DNA of 14,895 nt from Smittium mucronatum (taxonomy: Eukaryota > Kickxellomycota > Harpellomycetes > Harpellales > Legeriomycetaceae): positions 1-14,895 of the forward strand of contig LSSL01005100.1 in the NCBI GenBank assembly GCA_001953115.1, written 5' to 3'. Of the stretch, positions 1 through 8,820 are shown piece by piece (positions within the stretch are counted from its first letter, which is position 1; each line of letters begins with the position of its first letter). The translations under genes and the position numbers were made by a program. A model generated the notes under the pieces. That model ran no database searches. It was given only the letters and a program-made list of their open reading frames with translations, and was not told where the DNA came from.

Positions 1-630
1 TTATAATATATATATCTCCAGTAATATGATAATTAAATTTCGAGAATGTGAAAATATCCTATCCAAAGGGCAATGATATTTTTTTTATAAAGATATACAT
101 ATACTTTCAAATCATTTCTTTTCATATCAAGTAACTGAATACAGGCATATCTTGTACTTTTTAAAAATAAATTTTTAGGTTTATATATGTTAAATTAGAA
201 TGTCTAATGAATGGGATTCGATTTTTTTTTTATGTATTTACCTTACGAAATAGAAATTTTATATTCACTTAAATCAACATTTTGCTTAAAAAGGATTAAT
301 ACAGAATATAACACTCAAATAGAAATTCACCTTAAGCTCTAGTATTATTTTAGACACGCATCAAATTTTAAATGTAAACGAAACTGGTTAAAATTGTCGG
401 TCACCCTCATAAATTTTCAATACTTAATTCGGAAATTTTTATGTTTTAGTCATAAAGATAAAATTTTCTTAAAATAACTTTTTTAATTTATTTATGTATA
501 TTTTTTGGAATCAAGGTTTAATTTATTTTTTTATGTTATAAATAGGAAGTATTGAATGTCTATAACATTCTTATTTTTTAACTTTGGGCTGTTTATTTTG
601 AATAAAAAAAATATTCATAAAATTTATTAT
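1..630. other. AT-rich DNA without recognisable gene
   Basis: This stretch is made of T- and A-rich low-complexity sequence with stops in all frames. I see no coding remnant, RNA gene or repeat. It lies downstream of the C-terminal end of the MULE relic and may hold that element's 3' end, but I could not find a terminal inverted repeat by eye. Confidence 0.5.
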
Positions 631-2356
631 TCATAAATCAACGAAGCATTTTTCTAAATCCGTTTTGGACTTCCTCTTTTTTTTGTCAATAATAGAACAG
701 TAAAATTTATCAAATCGAGAATATCCATAGATTTCAGATAGTTTTTACGTGATGGTATTTTTTACTTTTTTCATAATTGAAGCAAGTGCAAATGAAGTAT
801 TTTCAGTTGTGATTATCCAAAGCTGATATTACCTTATATTTTCACAATAATTCTTTTTTCTCTCTCCAATATTCAAGATTAAAATACTTATTTATGAGAA
901 TATTTTGAAAATGATTTGAACTAAGAGTTTCTTCCGAGACTAAGTATCTATTGCAATAAATATCACTGTAAATTATATTGAAAGACATTTTTGTATTAAC
1001 GTATGTCATTTCGGATTTATTTTATTCAGGAAAGGTGGAATTTGGATTCATTTCGGAATACATATCCTTGTTTTATAGAAATACATTTATTAATGGAAGT
1101 TATTAAATCTGATTTTCTCCAATTCAAATGCTTTTTCTTCAGGGTGAGATTGAATCTCACCATTCAATTATTTTTGTCAGATCCATACATATTCTATCCC
1201 TCATACCAATTTAGATTGCTACTTATGTGGTTTTTGCAAAAATTGCTCGCAAAAAAGTCAAAGTCTCTGAAGATCGACCATTATTTGGTGAAAATTTCAA
1301 ACAATACGCCGAATAATTTTTCAGGAATTGAGAGCTGCAAAAACTTTGCATCATCTAAAATTTCTTTAGCAAATTCCCTAGGTACAAATCTCAAATTATT
1401 CTCGACATTAATGCATTTATGGGCCCAACGATGTAATCATATACATTTAGAATCAAAATTATGTACATCACATGCTATCGAAGAATCTAAATCAGATGTT
1501 ATGTACGTTGGGTATAACTTCCATATTTTTTGCACACTTCCTTCCTTAATTCTTTTGAACTCCAATATTAGCTCTCACATGATTAATTAAATATCACTGA
1601 AACTCCAGGTAGAATGAAGGTTCTATTGATATCAGAAACCCCAGCGACTATTATTGGATATACGATATCAATAGGGTTATAAGCTGCGTCTATATGCAAA
1701 ATATCAGATTTTCTTGCATAATTTATCAAAATTTTGGATTTCAGTAAAATTCTAATGTTATCCGAAAAAATAGTTAATCAAAAATTATTATGAGATAGAT
1801 ATATAAATTAAAATCCCAATAATAATATATCATAAAATCTTATCAGGAACGATAGATTAACTTCATATATACGCTTATTTATTTCTTACTGTATCATGAT
1901 ATTTTTTTTTATAAAACTTGAGATAGCTCTGGAGTAGTAATCCTAGATTTTTTTATTTTAAAATTGTATTTGCCCAATATGCTTTGTATATTATTGCTAC
2001 TAATATCGACTCCCATATTGATTATATTTTTTTTATTCCCCAAAGTCATCTCACCCCGATAGTATAAAGTTAAACAACTTTTTCCCTAATGTCTTGAGTT
2101 TCAGGGGAAGACATACATATATTAGAATGAATAAAAGCCTTATAAACCCTAGAAAAATTGTTTTCGTATGAATCAAACCTATTTTGAGCCTCAAATATGA
2201 AATTTTTTTTATTTATGCAGCAGACAATTGTTTGAAAACATTTTTTTAGGCTTTTTCTAGCCATAATTCTTATTATCGAAGCATTATCAAATTCTTCGAA
2301 TGAAGAACTATTGCAAAAAAACTCCCAATTAATTTTTGTATTTTCTGTTAGAGGTT
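631..2356 (-). pseudogene. Decayed MULE (Mutator-like) DDE transposase
   Basis: Reading the minus strand through stops and frame changes gives about 575 codons in MULE transposase order. The N-terminal part (2356-2070) has a motif SFEEFDNA, then MARKSLKKCF, paired Cys (VCCINKK) and an IHSNICMSSPETQ stretch resembling the C-C-H-H of a FLYWCH/WRKY-type zinc finger. A linker follows at 2040-1900 (NIINMGVDISS). The catalytic core has ILHIDAAY (first Asp, codon 1688-1690) and YPIIVAGVSDINRTF, then YITSDLDSS (second Asp, 1492-1494), HRWAHK (the family's C-w-H motif, Cys replaced by Arg), NLNWYEG and FNLTLKKK. The third acidic position, normally Glu shortly after an Asn-Asn pair, reads Val (1158-1160). 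The basic tail KKKRKSKTDLEKCF ends at a stop at 631-633. At least four frame changes and many stops show it is dead. Function in life: cut-and-paste DNA transposition in the nucleus. The family call is firm; the exact ends and the zinc-finger reading are less so. Confidence 0.85.
1143..1161. repeat. 19-nt perfect palindrome
   Basis: GGTGAGATT, one central G, then AATCTCACC: two 9-nt arms that are exact reverse complements. It lies inside the MULE relic over the codon where the catalytic Glu is expected. It could be chance or a coding coincidence; no function is implied. Confidence 0.6.
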
Positions 2357-2920
2357 ACTGAAATAAATTTCTTTATAAGAAATATAGATATCTTTTTTAA
2401 ACAGAGAATTTCGTGCATAATTCCAATTTAACATAATAATGCATTTTGAAATTCCAATAAGAATTTTTTTTTCAATAAAATTAATGAAATTTATTAAAGA
2501 ATAAACAATAAAAAAGAAAAAAAAGAATAAAGAAAAAAGAAAAAAGCAAAACTATTTTTATAAAAATATTCTTCAAATCAGCGTAAATAATTTTATTCAG
2601 CCAAAAAATTCATAATTTAATTAATTTTTTTGTATCTAAAAAACTGATTTTGCATCAAAAATAATCAGCTATTATCTAATTTTATATTTGCAAAAAAAAA
2701 TTTCATCAATTTACTTGATTTTTTATTTTTAAAATTTATTTTGTATTGAATTATTTTTAACCATTCACATAGTGGATATTTGAATACTTTTTTGCCAATA
2801 AATAGAAATATTTAAGATTTATTTTTTTTATGTATAATTTTAAGAAATACTCAAATTTTGTTTGCCAATACAAAATTAATCGTGTTAAATGATAGGTAGT
2901 AAAAGTAGACGGAATTGTAG
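2357..2920. other. AT-rich spacer between MULE relic and LTR element
   Basis: No coding remnant is recognisable. The stretch is dominated by A and T homopolymers and includes an A/G-only tract near 2495-2552. It should contain the 5' end and any terminal repeat of the MULE element, but none is visible by eye. Confidence 0.45.
2495..2552 (+). repeat. A-rich low-complexity tract
   Basis: Almost pure A with interspersed G (AAAAAAGA-like units) and very few other bases. This looks like simple-sequence DNA, upstream of the MULE relic in its own orientation. Confidence 0.7.
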
Positions 2921-2924
2921 CGTG
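2921..2924. repeat. Target site duplication, left copy (CGTG)
   Basis: CGTG directly abuts the TG at the outer end of the left LTR, and the same four bases abut the CA at the outer end of the right LTR (8403-8406). A 4-bp duplication fits Ty3/gypsy integration, and CGTG is a YRYR-type site. Four bases can match by chance, but both copies sit exactly at TG/CA ends. Confidence 0.65.
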
Positions 2925-3354
2925 TGATAAGTAATATTGTCTTTTTATTTGTTTGAAACTAAGAGATTTACTATTTATCGGCTTTAATCTTCCAATAGGA
3001 CTGGCGCTCAGTTAACAGGTTGTTGAAATTCGGTTATTATTAGCTTAATAAAATATGATGTTCTCATCAAAACCATCCAAAAACCAATTAACGACTCAGA
3101 AGAATAAAACTAAAATATATTCAGTTGAATTCCCATCTAGATTACTTTTATTTTTAGATGAAAATTTTCGACTTTTTATACATGTTTGGAATTTTGAAAA
3201 TACTCTTTTAAAGTATGAGCTATCTTTACAACAGTAAAACTTGTCATCCAATTATTTTTTGGTATAAAAACCTGTTATATAGAAGCTCCTCCAATTAGGA
3301 GATGTAAAAAAATACATAAATTTATAAATTCGCATTCCCGTCATTTACATGAGG
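2925..3354 (-). repeat. 3' LTR of the Ty3/gypsy element
   Basis: Aligns without gaps to 7973-8402. The outer end on the plus strand is TGATAAG (element end CTTATCA). At the inner end the last two plus-strand bases are GG where the other LTR has CA, so the inner boundary could be 3352 or 3354. A short inverted repeat, CTCC-AATTA-GGAG, is present in both LTRs around 3285-3301. A 60-codon plus-strand ORF (3055-3237) lies antisense in the LTR and is probably incidental. Confidence 0.92.
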
Positions 3355-3357
3355 TGA

Positions 3358-3373
3358 CCCACCCCCCTATCTT
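3358..3373 (-). other. Polypurine tract next to the 3' LTR
   Basis: On the minus strand this reads AAGATAGGGGGGTGGG, ending a few bases before the 3' LTR. Position and composition fit the purine primer for plus-strand DNA synthesis. The bases between it and the LTR (TCACC) make the exact cleavage point uncertain. Confidence 0.65.
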
Positions 3374-3423
3374 ATTTTTATCCAAATCCTCATCAATATT
3401 ACCTTATATTTTCCTTAATCCAC

Positions 3424-3822
3424 TCAGACCAGCCCAAACCTTATACCCTGCATCTCTGAACCAGATGCTACGACCCCCCCCCCATCAAAATCTTTCAATC
3501 TGTCTCCGTTTACAATGTCTCTATTTCCTTTGTCGTCCGAAATTAAGTAAGATCCTTTAGCATATTTGTGAATAATCTTATAGGGACCTTTCCAGGGTGC
3601 CTCTAATTTTCCTACTAACTTTCTTGCTTTCAAAAGCACCTTTTCATCTAATTCAAATCCTTTTACCGATATATCTTTATCATATCTAATCTTATTGATA
3701 TTTTTTGACCTGATGTTATTTTCAACCCCCGAATGTCTAAATATGGTTAGATCTTTTTTAATAGTCCTGATTCTATCTTGTACAACATCTTGTAGGTTAA
3801 ACTCTAATCCGTAGATTTTCAT
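3424..3822 (-). pseudogene. Pol C-terminus: integrase GPY/F module
   Basis: An uninterrupted stretch of 132 codons ending at a stop at 3424-3426. It contains FELDEKVLLKARK, KLEAPWKGPYKII, YLISDDKG and GDRLKDF, the pattern of the integrase C-terminal GPY/F module of Ty3/gypsy elements, which binds DNA or helps multimerisation. It joins the integrase core through a one-base frame change near 3823, so its leading Met is internal and not a true start. The last residues (after RLKDF) are Gly-rich, encoded by a run of ten G (3474-3483). The best-preserved part of the element, but not separately expressed as far as I can tell. Confidence 0.85.
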
Positions 3823-4588
3823 GTCGCTGGAGTATTTATTTTCAGACCATTAAGCATCTCTGACGCGTTATACATTGTATAATTGTTTTTCATTGTTATA
3901 TAAATTATAAAACCTTTCCAAATATGTTCGTCCCAATTTTTTTTTGATTTGCCACTAGCTTTAAAAATTATATCTTTAAGCGTCCGATTAAATCTCTCTA
4001 CCTGTCCGTTTGCTTTCGTTAGGTAGGAGGTGATGTGTGTGTGTTTTACACCTAACTGTTTATAGAACTCTGTAGCTATTTCTCCAATGAAATTTGTTCC
4101 GCAGTCTATAATTAGTTTTTTTGGTACCCCGTGATTAATTACAATGTTTTTATAATAAATTTTATAACAGTGGCCGTTTGAATATTATCTACTGGCTCAG
4201 CGAAACACCACTTCGTCATATAGTATACTGCTGTTAGAACATATCTACTTCCATTCACACTTACTGGAGATATTTTCCCCACAGCATCTATTCCTAATAT
4301 ATCGAAGATATGACTACTAATAATAGTATTAAACTCATTGTACTTACCATTATCTACCTTGAATCTCTGGCATACACCATAATTCCGCACCACATTTACC
4401 ACTATATGTAATAAGCATTTACCAACGTATGCCGATCGAACTCTTTCCCAAGTGTTTTGAATTCCTTCATGGAATTTGGCGTGTATGTCCTTGATTTTTT
4501 CCAATAAATTCCCCCTATTTAATAATTCTTTGAGAATATTATTTGCCTCTCTTTTGTAGATTTTATCATTATATATTTCATAACCCAT
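3823..4588 (-). pseudogene. Pol integrase: zinc-binding and DDE core domains
   Basis: The N-terminal part (4588-4400) carries an HHCC-like zinc motif: DIHAKFHEG supplies the two His, but only one of the two Cys remains (YGVCQRF). The core has LGIDAVG (first Asp), then, after a frame change near 4138, LIIDCGTNF (second Asp) and GQVERFN (Glu), with exactly 35 residues between second Asp and Glu, as in retroviral and Ty3/gypsy integrases. All three catalytic acidic residues are therefore present in the sequence, though split over two frames. A third frame starts near 3823 with the GPY/F module. The segment 4590-4830, linking it to RNase H, is too decayed to read reliably. In life it would join the linear cDNA to host DNA in the nucleus. 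Confidence 0.88.
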
Positions 4589-4749
4589 TTATTTTTTCCT
4601 CAACTGATTTCTTTTGTAGAGTTATTTGTATATTCAAAACTCTCTAAGTATTTCTTTATATCATTATATAGTTTTAAGTTTATGTTATTCATTTTTTAAT
4701 CATAATTATTTATCCATTCTATATAAACGTATCTCATTCGTAGCTATCT

Positions 4750-5300
4750 TCGTCATTATCTGTAATGTTTTGAGTATGGCGAGAAAGAAAGTCTGAGAGG
4801 TTGAATTTTCCTTTTAATGGAACCATTTTAAAATATTATTGACTTAAAAACGTGTTCCACCTTGTCAATCTTCTCAAAGTCTCCTTTTCGCTAAACAGCT
4901 TTACCAATGATATATGATCAGTTTTTATAACAAAATTTTTGCCCCATATGCAATTTTTATATTTTTTAATACTCCAAAAAATTCTTAGACCCTCTATATG
5001 TGTAATTGAATACCTTTTTTCGGCGCTAGTGTGATTTCTACTTGAATAAGCTACCAGTCTCTCGCCATCGTTAAATTCCTGTGAAGTTATTTCACCTAAG
5101 CCCTTCATTGATACATCTATTGTCAAAATAAACGGTAGATTACAACCTGAGTTTGCGAGTATATGAGCTCCAATAAATAGATTTTTAAGTCTTTCTACTA
5201 CCATTGTGCACTCTTCGTTCAAATTACAGCGGTCAGATTTTTTAAAAAATTCGGCTAAAGGGTCATTTATTTTTGCATAGATCTCTACAAATTTTCTTTA
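4750..5300 (-). pseudogene. Pol RNase H domain
   Basis: In frame with the reverse transcriptase. The sequence LPFILTIDVSMKGLG gives the first catalytic Asp, YSITHIEGLRIFWS the Glu, and FVIKTDHISLVKLF the second Asp, so the classical acidic trio is intact. RRLTRWNTFLSQ and, after a stop at 4833-4835, FNLSDFLSR match the tether region that follows RNase H in Ty3/gypsy pol. The clean open part is 4836-5222; a TAA near 5300 replaces the second Tyr of the GYYRKF-type motif before it. The role would be removal of the RNA strand from the RNA-DNA hybrid. Confidence 0.88.
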
Positions 5301-6290
5301 ATATCCTGTAAATCCAAAGAGAGATTGCAGTTCCTTTCTGTTAGTCGGTTTCTTTATTTTCTTTACCGTCTCTGTTTTATCAGGAGCTGTAGAAATTCAC
5401 TCCTTTGAAATTATATGCCCCAAATAAGACAATTTATATTTTCCAAATATGAACTTATTGTTTTTTAGTTGCACACATCCTTTCTTTAGTAGTTCGAGAA
5501 CCATTCTAAAGTCTTTGAAATGCTGCTCCAATGACTTCAAATATAATATTATGTTATGAATAAACACTACAGATTATTTCTATAATTCCGGCACCAGTAC
5601 CTTTTCCATCATTCTTTGAAAAGTGGCGGGGATATTGCTCAATCCAAAAGGTGTTATATTATAACAGTACATTCCATCGCCTGGTATGCTAAAAGCTGTT
5701 TTGCGATTATCTTCTTCTTTCATCCTTATTTGCAAAAATTCATTGATTGCTTCCAATGTGCTATAATTTTTTGATCCTGATAATGTAGTAAAAATATCTT
5801 CAATTATAGATAAAGGTTAAAAATTCTTCTTAGTACCAAATTTAGCTTTCTGCAGTCCGAGCGTATTCATAGCGACCCATCTTTCTTCCACACAGTAACT
5901 ATAGGCGAGCACCAATCGGAGTAGCATGACTCTATAATACGTCTTTCTTCCATAGATTTGAGTTATTTCCTAACCAATGCTTTCATGTTATGTGGTATCC
6001 TATATGTTCTGAGCTTTATAAGAACTGCATCTCCTGTAATAATAACGTGCTCTATTATGTCAACTCGTTTGAGATCTTTAATATCTTCGACCAATAGACT
6101 TTTATATCATCCACAAGCAGCTTTATTTGTTCATGTGTGTTCTCATAATTCAAATCAATTACACATAAATATTACTTTGCAATCGCATAACACTCAAATT
6201 CCTTTGAGGATCCACACTATTAATTTTACTATTTTTTTAGTTGAATTAAATAGAAAATATTATATCATATTCATCTACAGGTAATATTAT
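5301..6290 (-). pseudogene. Pol reverse transcriptase, catalytically dead
   Basis: From the N-terminal side: LRTYRIPHNMKALV, IIESCYSDWCSPIV, VWKKDGS, SDCRKLN, then a frame change near 5818 into IIEDIFTTL. The palm motifs follow: TLEAINEFLQI (motif A, catalytic Asp replaced by Glu at 5751-5753), ITPFGLSNIPATFQRMM (motif B, well kept), and VVFIHNIILY (motif C, where YxDD reads FIHN at 5553-5558). The thumb part has YKLSYLGHIISKE. Stops at 5963, 5867, two near 5575-5585 and one near 5402 interrupt the reading. Missing residues at the stops differ in kind (expected Glu, Arg, Gly), so this is mutation and not a reassigned stop codon. The enzyme would copy the element RNA into cDNA; this copy cannot. 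Confidence 0.9.
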
Positions 6291-6316
6291 CTCACATTTT
6301 TTTATGTCTATTATGG

Positions 6317-6680
6317 CTTTATTTTTTTTAAACTAATCAGTTCCTAGTGTTTTTTTTTAAATTTTTCATAACCAGAAAACATGCATGGAATATATATCCT
6401 GCAATTTTTATTGGAACCTTGGACACTCTGTCTAATGTTGAATGCTTAGCACCATCTGCAGTTACTATTACCTGATTGTTTATTTAGTCTGTTTCTAGAT
6501 CCAGCTGATCCAATAGTTCCTCCGATATTACACTGCATGCAGCACCACTATTTATAATTGGCCAATAATAGTTTCCATATATTTCCATTATCACCTTGCA
6601 ATTGGTTACTGTCTCATTATAATTATCCGAGTTGTTTACACTCTTTATTTATACTCGTTTATATAAATCAAGAAGTTCAG
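6317..6680 (-). pseudogene. Aspartic protease domain of the gag-pol polyprotein
   Basis: The reading frame continues from gag. WPIINSGAACSVISEELL matches the retropepsin active-site region, but the catalytic Asp of D-(T/S)-G is Asn (6550-6552). A flap-like VIVTADGAKHS and the stretch VPIKIAGYIFHACFLV follow. Then, after a frame change in the A run near 6355, LGTD-stop-FKKNKAIID gives the usual link to reverse transcriptase. Stops lie at 6649, 6484 and 6333. The protease would have cut the gag-pol polyprotein. Confidence 0.85.
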
Positions 6681-7910
6681 ATCTCACTTTAAGCGCTATT
6701 TGCAAAAGTTGTGAGACGTTTATATCCGGCTTTTTAAGTGCTAAATTATCCCTGATAGGATAATTTCCTAATTTTTATGCCATATTTATCCAGAAAATTT
6801 TCCTTTTTCTTACTGCGGTATTTTTTATTGGATTATTAGCTATAAGAACATCACTTTCATTGTTTTCATCTATCTTTTGTTTATTATCATCCTTATCCTT
6901 AATTAAGGAACCCTCGCCTCTTTCCATTTTTTATACTGAATAAACCTTGGGATTTTCAACTGAAATATTTTCCGTTTCTTCCAGCTCTATACAACTAAAA
7001 TTATTTTGGACTCTGATATTTCCTGAATTCTGTTTTATAATCGGATAATTCCTTACGTTTTCTTCTGTACAACCATAGCTGATATTTCCGTCTTTTTTAC
7101 ACCTATAACAAAAAAGGCTATTTTTGAACTCACTTCTATAACCAACACTAAGCGCTTTATTGTATCCTATAATGGTAGCTTGCTCTATTTTTGAAATAAG
7201 ATTAATGGATAACTCCTCATACTTTTTTGCAACTTCCTCATACATGTTTTTATTTTCTAGAACATGTCTCTTCACTATGACTTTTTCTGATTTCATCTCC
7301 GGGTTTTCATCTAGCGCTTCATTATATTTATGGGTATCTAAAAGTTTGTATATTTCACTTTCTTCCCTAATCACCATAATAGCTTTTTCAAACTCGCTGA
7401 TTTTATTTCTAAGAATTAATTTCTAGTATTTAGGACTTAGTGGCGCCATAAGACATCTCCATTTAACTGTTTTATGAATAATTTTAGCCTTAGATATCAA
7501 AGAATTTAATTCAATTTCAATTTCATACATATCCTCGTATTTATCCAGTTTGAGCTCCTGCAATGCAACCCATGCTTTTATTTCTGATTCCTTGCCAACA
7601 ACTTTTCCATGAATTCAGATTTAGTCTTATTCCAGTTTTTGAAATGATGCTTCCTATTTTTAAACCACATTATTTCTTTCCTGTCTAGGTAGATTTCTAA
7701 TATGTCAATTTTATACTCATCGGAACACTTCATTCTTCTAGAATATAGATCGTATCTATTTAACCACTCTTCAGGGTCACTTTCCTTATCGCTTTTAAAG
7801 ACATGAGGTTCCAATGCTTTAAATCTGGAAACAGAATTAATAATATTTAAATTTCCTGTTGCTTCAGTGGAATCGCTCTTAGTTTTAATTTTTTCGAATT
7901 TTCCATTCAT
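6681..7910 (-). pseudogene. Gag: capsid-like region and zinc knuckle
   Basis: Starts at ATG 7908-7910, about 45 nt after the primer binding site. The first frame (to 7578) has SRFKALEPHVF, DPEEWLNRYDLYSRR and IMWFKNRKHHFKNW, a pattern of the retrotransposon gag (capsid) family. A frame change near 7590 leads to IKAWVALQELKLDKYED and, across a TAG at 7423-7425, to a Glu/Lys-rich helical stretch (7377-7150). The nucleocapsid zinc knuckle at 7069-7110 reads CYRCKKDGNISYGC: the CX2CX4HX4C spacing is exact but the His is Asn (7084-7086). The frame runs on past stops at 6931 and 6775 through an acidic and basic linker into protease. Gag would package the element RNA in cytoplasmic particles. Confidence 0.88.
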
Positions 7911-7954
7911 TATTTTTTTCTTTTTAACTTTATTGCCGATATATACTTTTCATT

Positions 7955-7970
7955 CCCCGACAGAGCCCCA
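7955..7970 (-). promoter_or_regulatory. Primer binding site (tRNA)
   Basis: On the minus strand, two bases (GT) after the 5' LTR end comes TGGGGCTCTGTCGGGG. TGG matches the tRNA CCA end, and the plus strand CCCCGACAGAGCCCCA has the form of a tRNA 3' end: a T-stem CCCCG starting with the conserved C61, a 7-nt acceptor strand ACAGAGC, C at position 73 and CCA. I could not assign the tRNA. C73 is typical of eukaryotic tRNA-Pro, but the acceptor bases do not match the standard one. Confidence 0.75.
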
Positions 7971-7972
7971 AC

Positions 7973-8402
7973 TGATAAGTATAATCGTCTTTTTATTATT
8001 TTGAAACTAAGAAAGCTAAGATTTACCCACCTCGCTTGTACAATAGGACTGGAGCTCAGTTAACCGGTTGTTGAAATTCAGTTATTATTAGCTTAATAAA
8101 ATATGATGTTCTCATCAAAACCATCCAAAAACCAATTAACGACTCAGAAGAATAAAACTAAAATATATTCAGTTGAATTCCCATCTAGATTACTTTTATT
8201 TTTAGATGAAAATTTTCGACTTTTTATAGATGTTTGGAATTTTGAAAATACCCTTTTAAAGTATGAGCTATTTTTACAACAGTAAAAATTGTCATCCAAT
8301 TATTTTTTGATATAAAAACCTGTTATATAGAAGCTCCTCCAATTAGGAGATGTAAAAAAATGTATAAATTTATAAATTCGCATGCCCGTCATTTACATGA
8401 CA
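7973..8402 (-). repeat. 5' LTR of the Ty3/gypsy element
   Basis: In element orientation it begins TGTCATG at 8402 and ends CTTATCA at 7973, the canonical TG...CA. It aligns base for base to 2925-3354: by my count 11 differences in about 360 bp, but 20 in the 68 bp nearest 7973. TATA-like stretches occur (for example around 8361-8375 and TCTATATAAC near 8330) but are not distinctive in such AT-rich DNA. It would hold the promoter for the genomic RNA. Confidence 0.93.
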
Positions 8403-8406
8403 CGTG
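8403..8406. repeat. Target site duplication, right copy (CGTG)
   Basis: Second copy of the four bases flanking the element, immediately outside the CA at 8401-8402. Confidence 0.65.
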
Positions 8407-8820
8407 CAAATAGTCATGGCACCAATTAAATTTAAGCTAGAAAAATTTTTATTGGTTTATATCAAGAAGCGATTCTTCATTAAAAAAAAAGTACTAGCGC
8501 TTAATAAAAAGTAATTATATTTAATGGCCACATAAATTTTTTTTAAAAAAACTATATTTATTAAAAGAACACCAATTTCCCTAAACTAATACAATATTTA
8601 TGTTACACTTGGCTTAATTTTGACAAGAAATTAAATAAAAAATCCTAAATATTCATTTGAAATTTCAGGTTATAAAATCATTCTTTGATTTCGTGAAATG
8701 TATATCTTGAGAGATCAAGTCTAATAAAAAAAAAAAGAGTTTTTTTAAATAATACAAATGAAATCAGGCATATGCGAAAATTATAATTTTTTAAAATAAA
8801 ATTCGCAATGTTTAATAATG

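Larger units (their letters stand above)
2925..8402 (-). mobile_element. Ty3/gypsy LTR retrotransposon, degenerate full-length copy
   Basis: A complete but dead element of about 5.5 kb in minus orientation. In its own order it has the 5' LTR (8402-7973), primer binding site, gag with zinc knuckle, aspartic protease, reverse transcriptase, RNase H, integrase with GPY/F tail, polypurine tract and 3' LTR (3354-2925). Integrase after RNase H identifies Ty3/gypsy (Metaviridae) rather than Copia. Gag and protease share one reading frame (codon starts at 7377 and 6600 are in phase), so the ancestor probably had a single fused gag-pol ORF. The frame changes near 7590, 6355, 6200, 5818, between 4830 and 4590, near 4138 and near 3823. 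More than a dozen stops interrupt it (for example 7423, 6931, 6775, 6649, 6484, 6333, 5963, 5867). No env-like ORF is present between integrase and the 3' LTR. Confidence 0.93.

Noticed and set aside
1003..1590. Plus-strand ORF of 195 codons, the longest in the window
   Set aside because: It is antisense to clear MULE transposase motifs on the minus strand and has no recognisable domain of its own.
3354..3560. Plus-strand ORF of 68 codons, Pro/Ser-rich
   Set aside because: Antisense to the polypurine tract and the pol C-terminal coding sequence.
5958..6284. Plus-strand ORF of 108 codons
   Set aside because: Shadow of the reverse transcriptase N-terminal region on the minus strand.
7160..7426. 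Plus-strand ORF of 88 codons with hydrophobic, membrane-like composition
   Set aside because: Antisense of the Lys/Glu-rich gag segment; hydrophobic residues arise from complementing Lys and Glu codons.
3055..8285. 60-codon plus-strand ORFs in both LTRs (3055-3237 and 8103-8285), differing at only two residues
   Set aside because: They are the same LTR sequence twice, antisense to the element. Their similarity reflects LTR identity and not selection on a protein.
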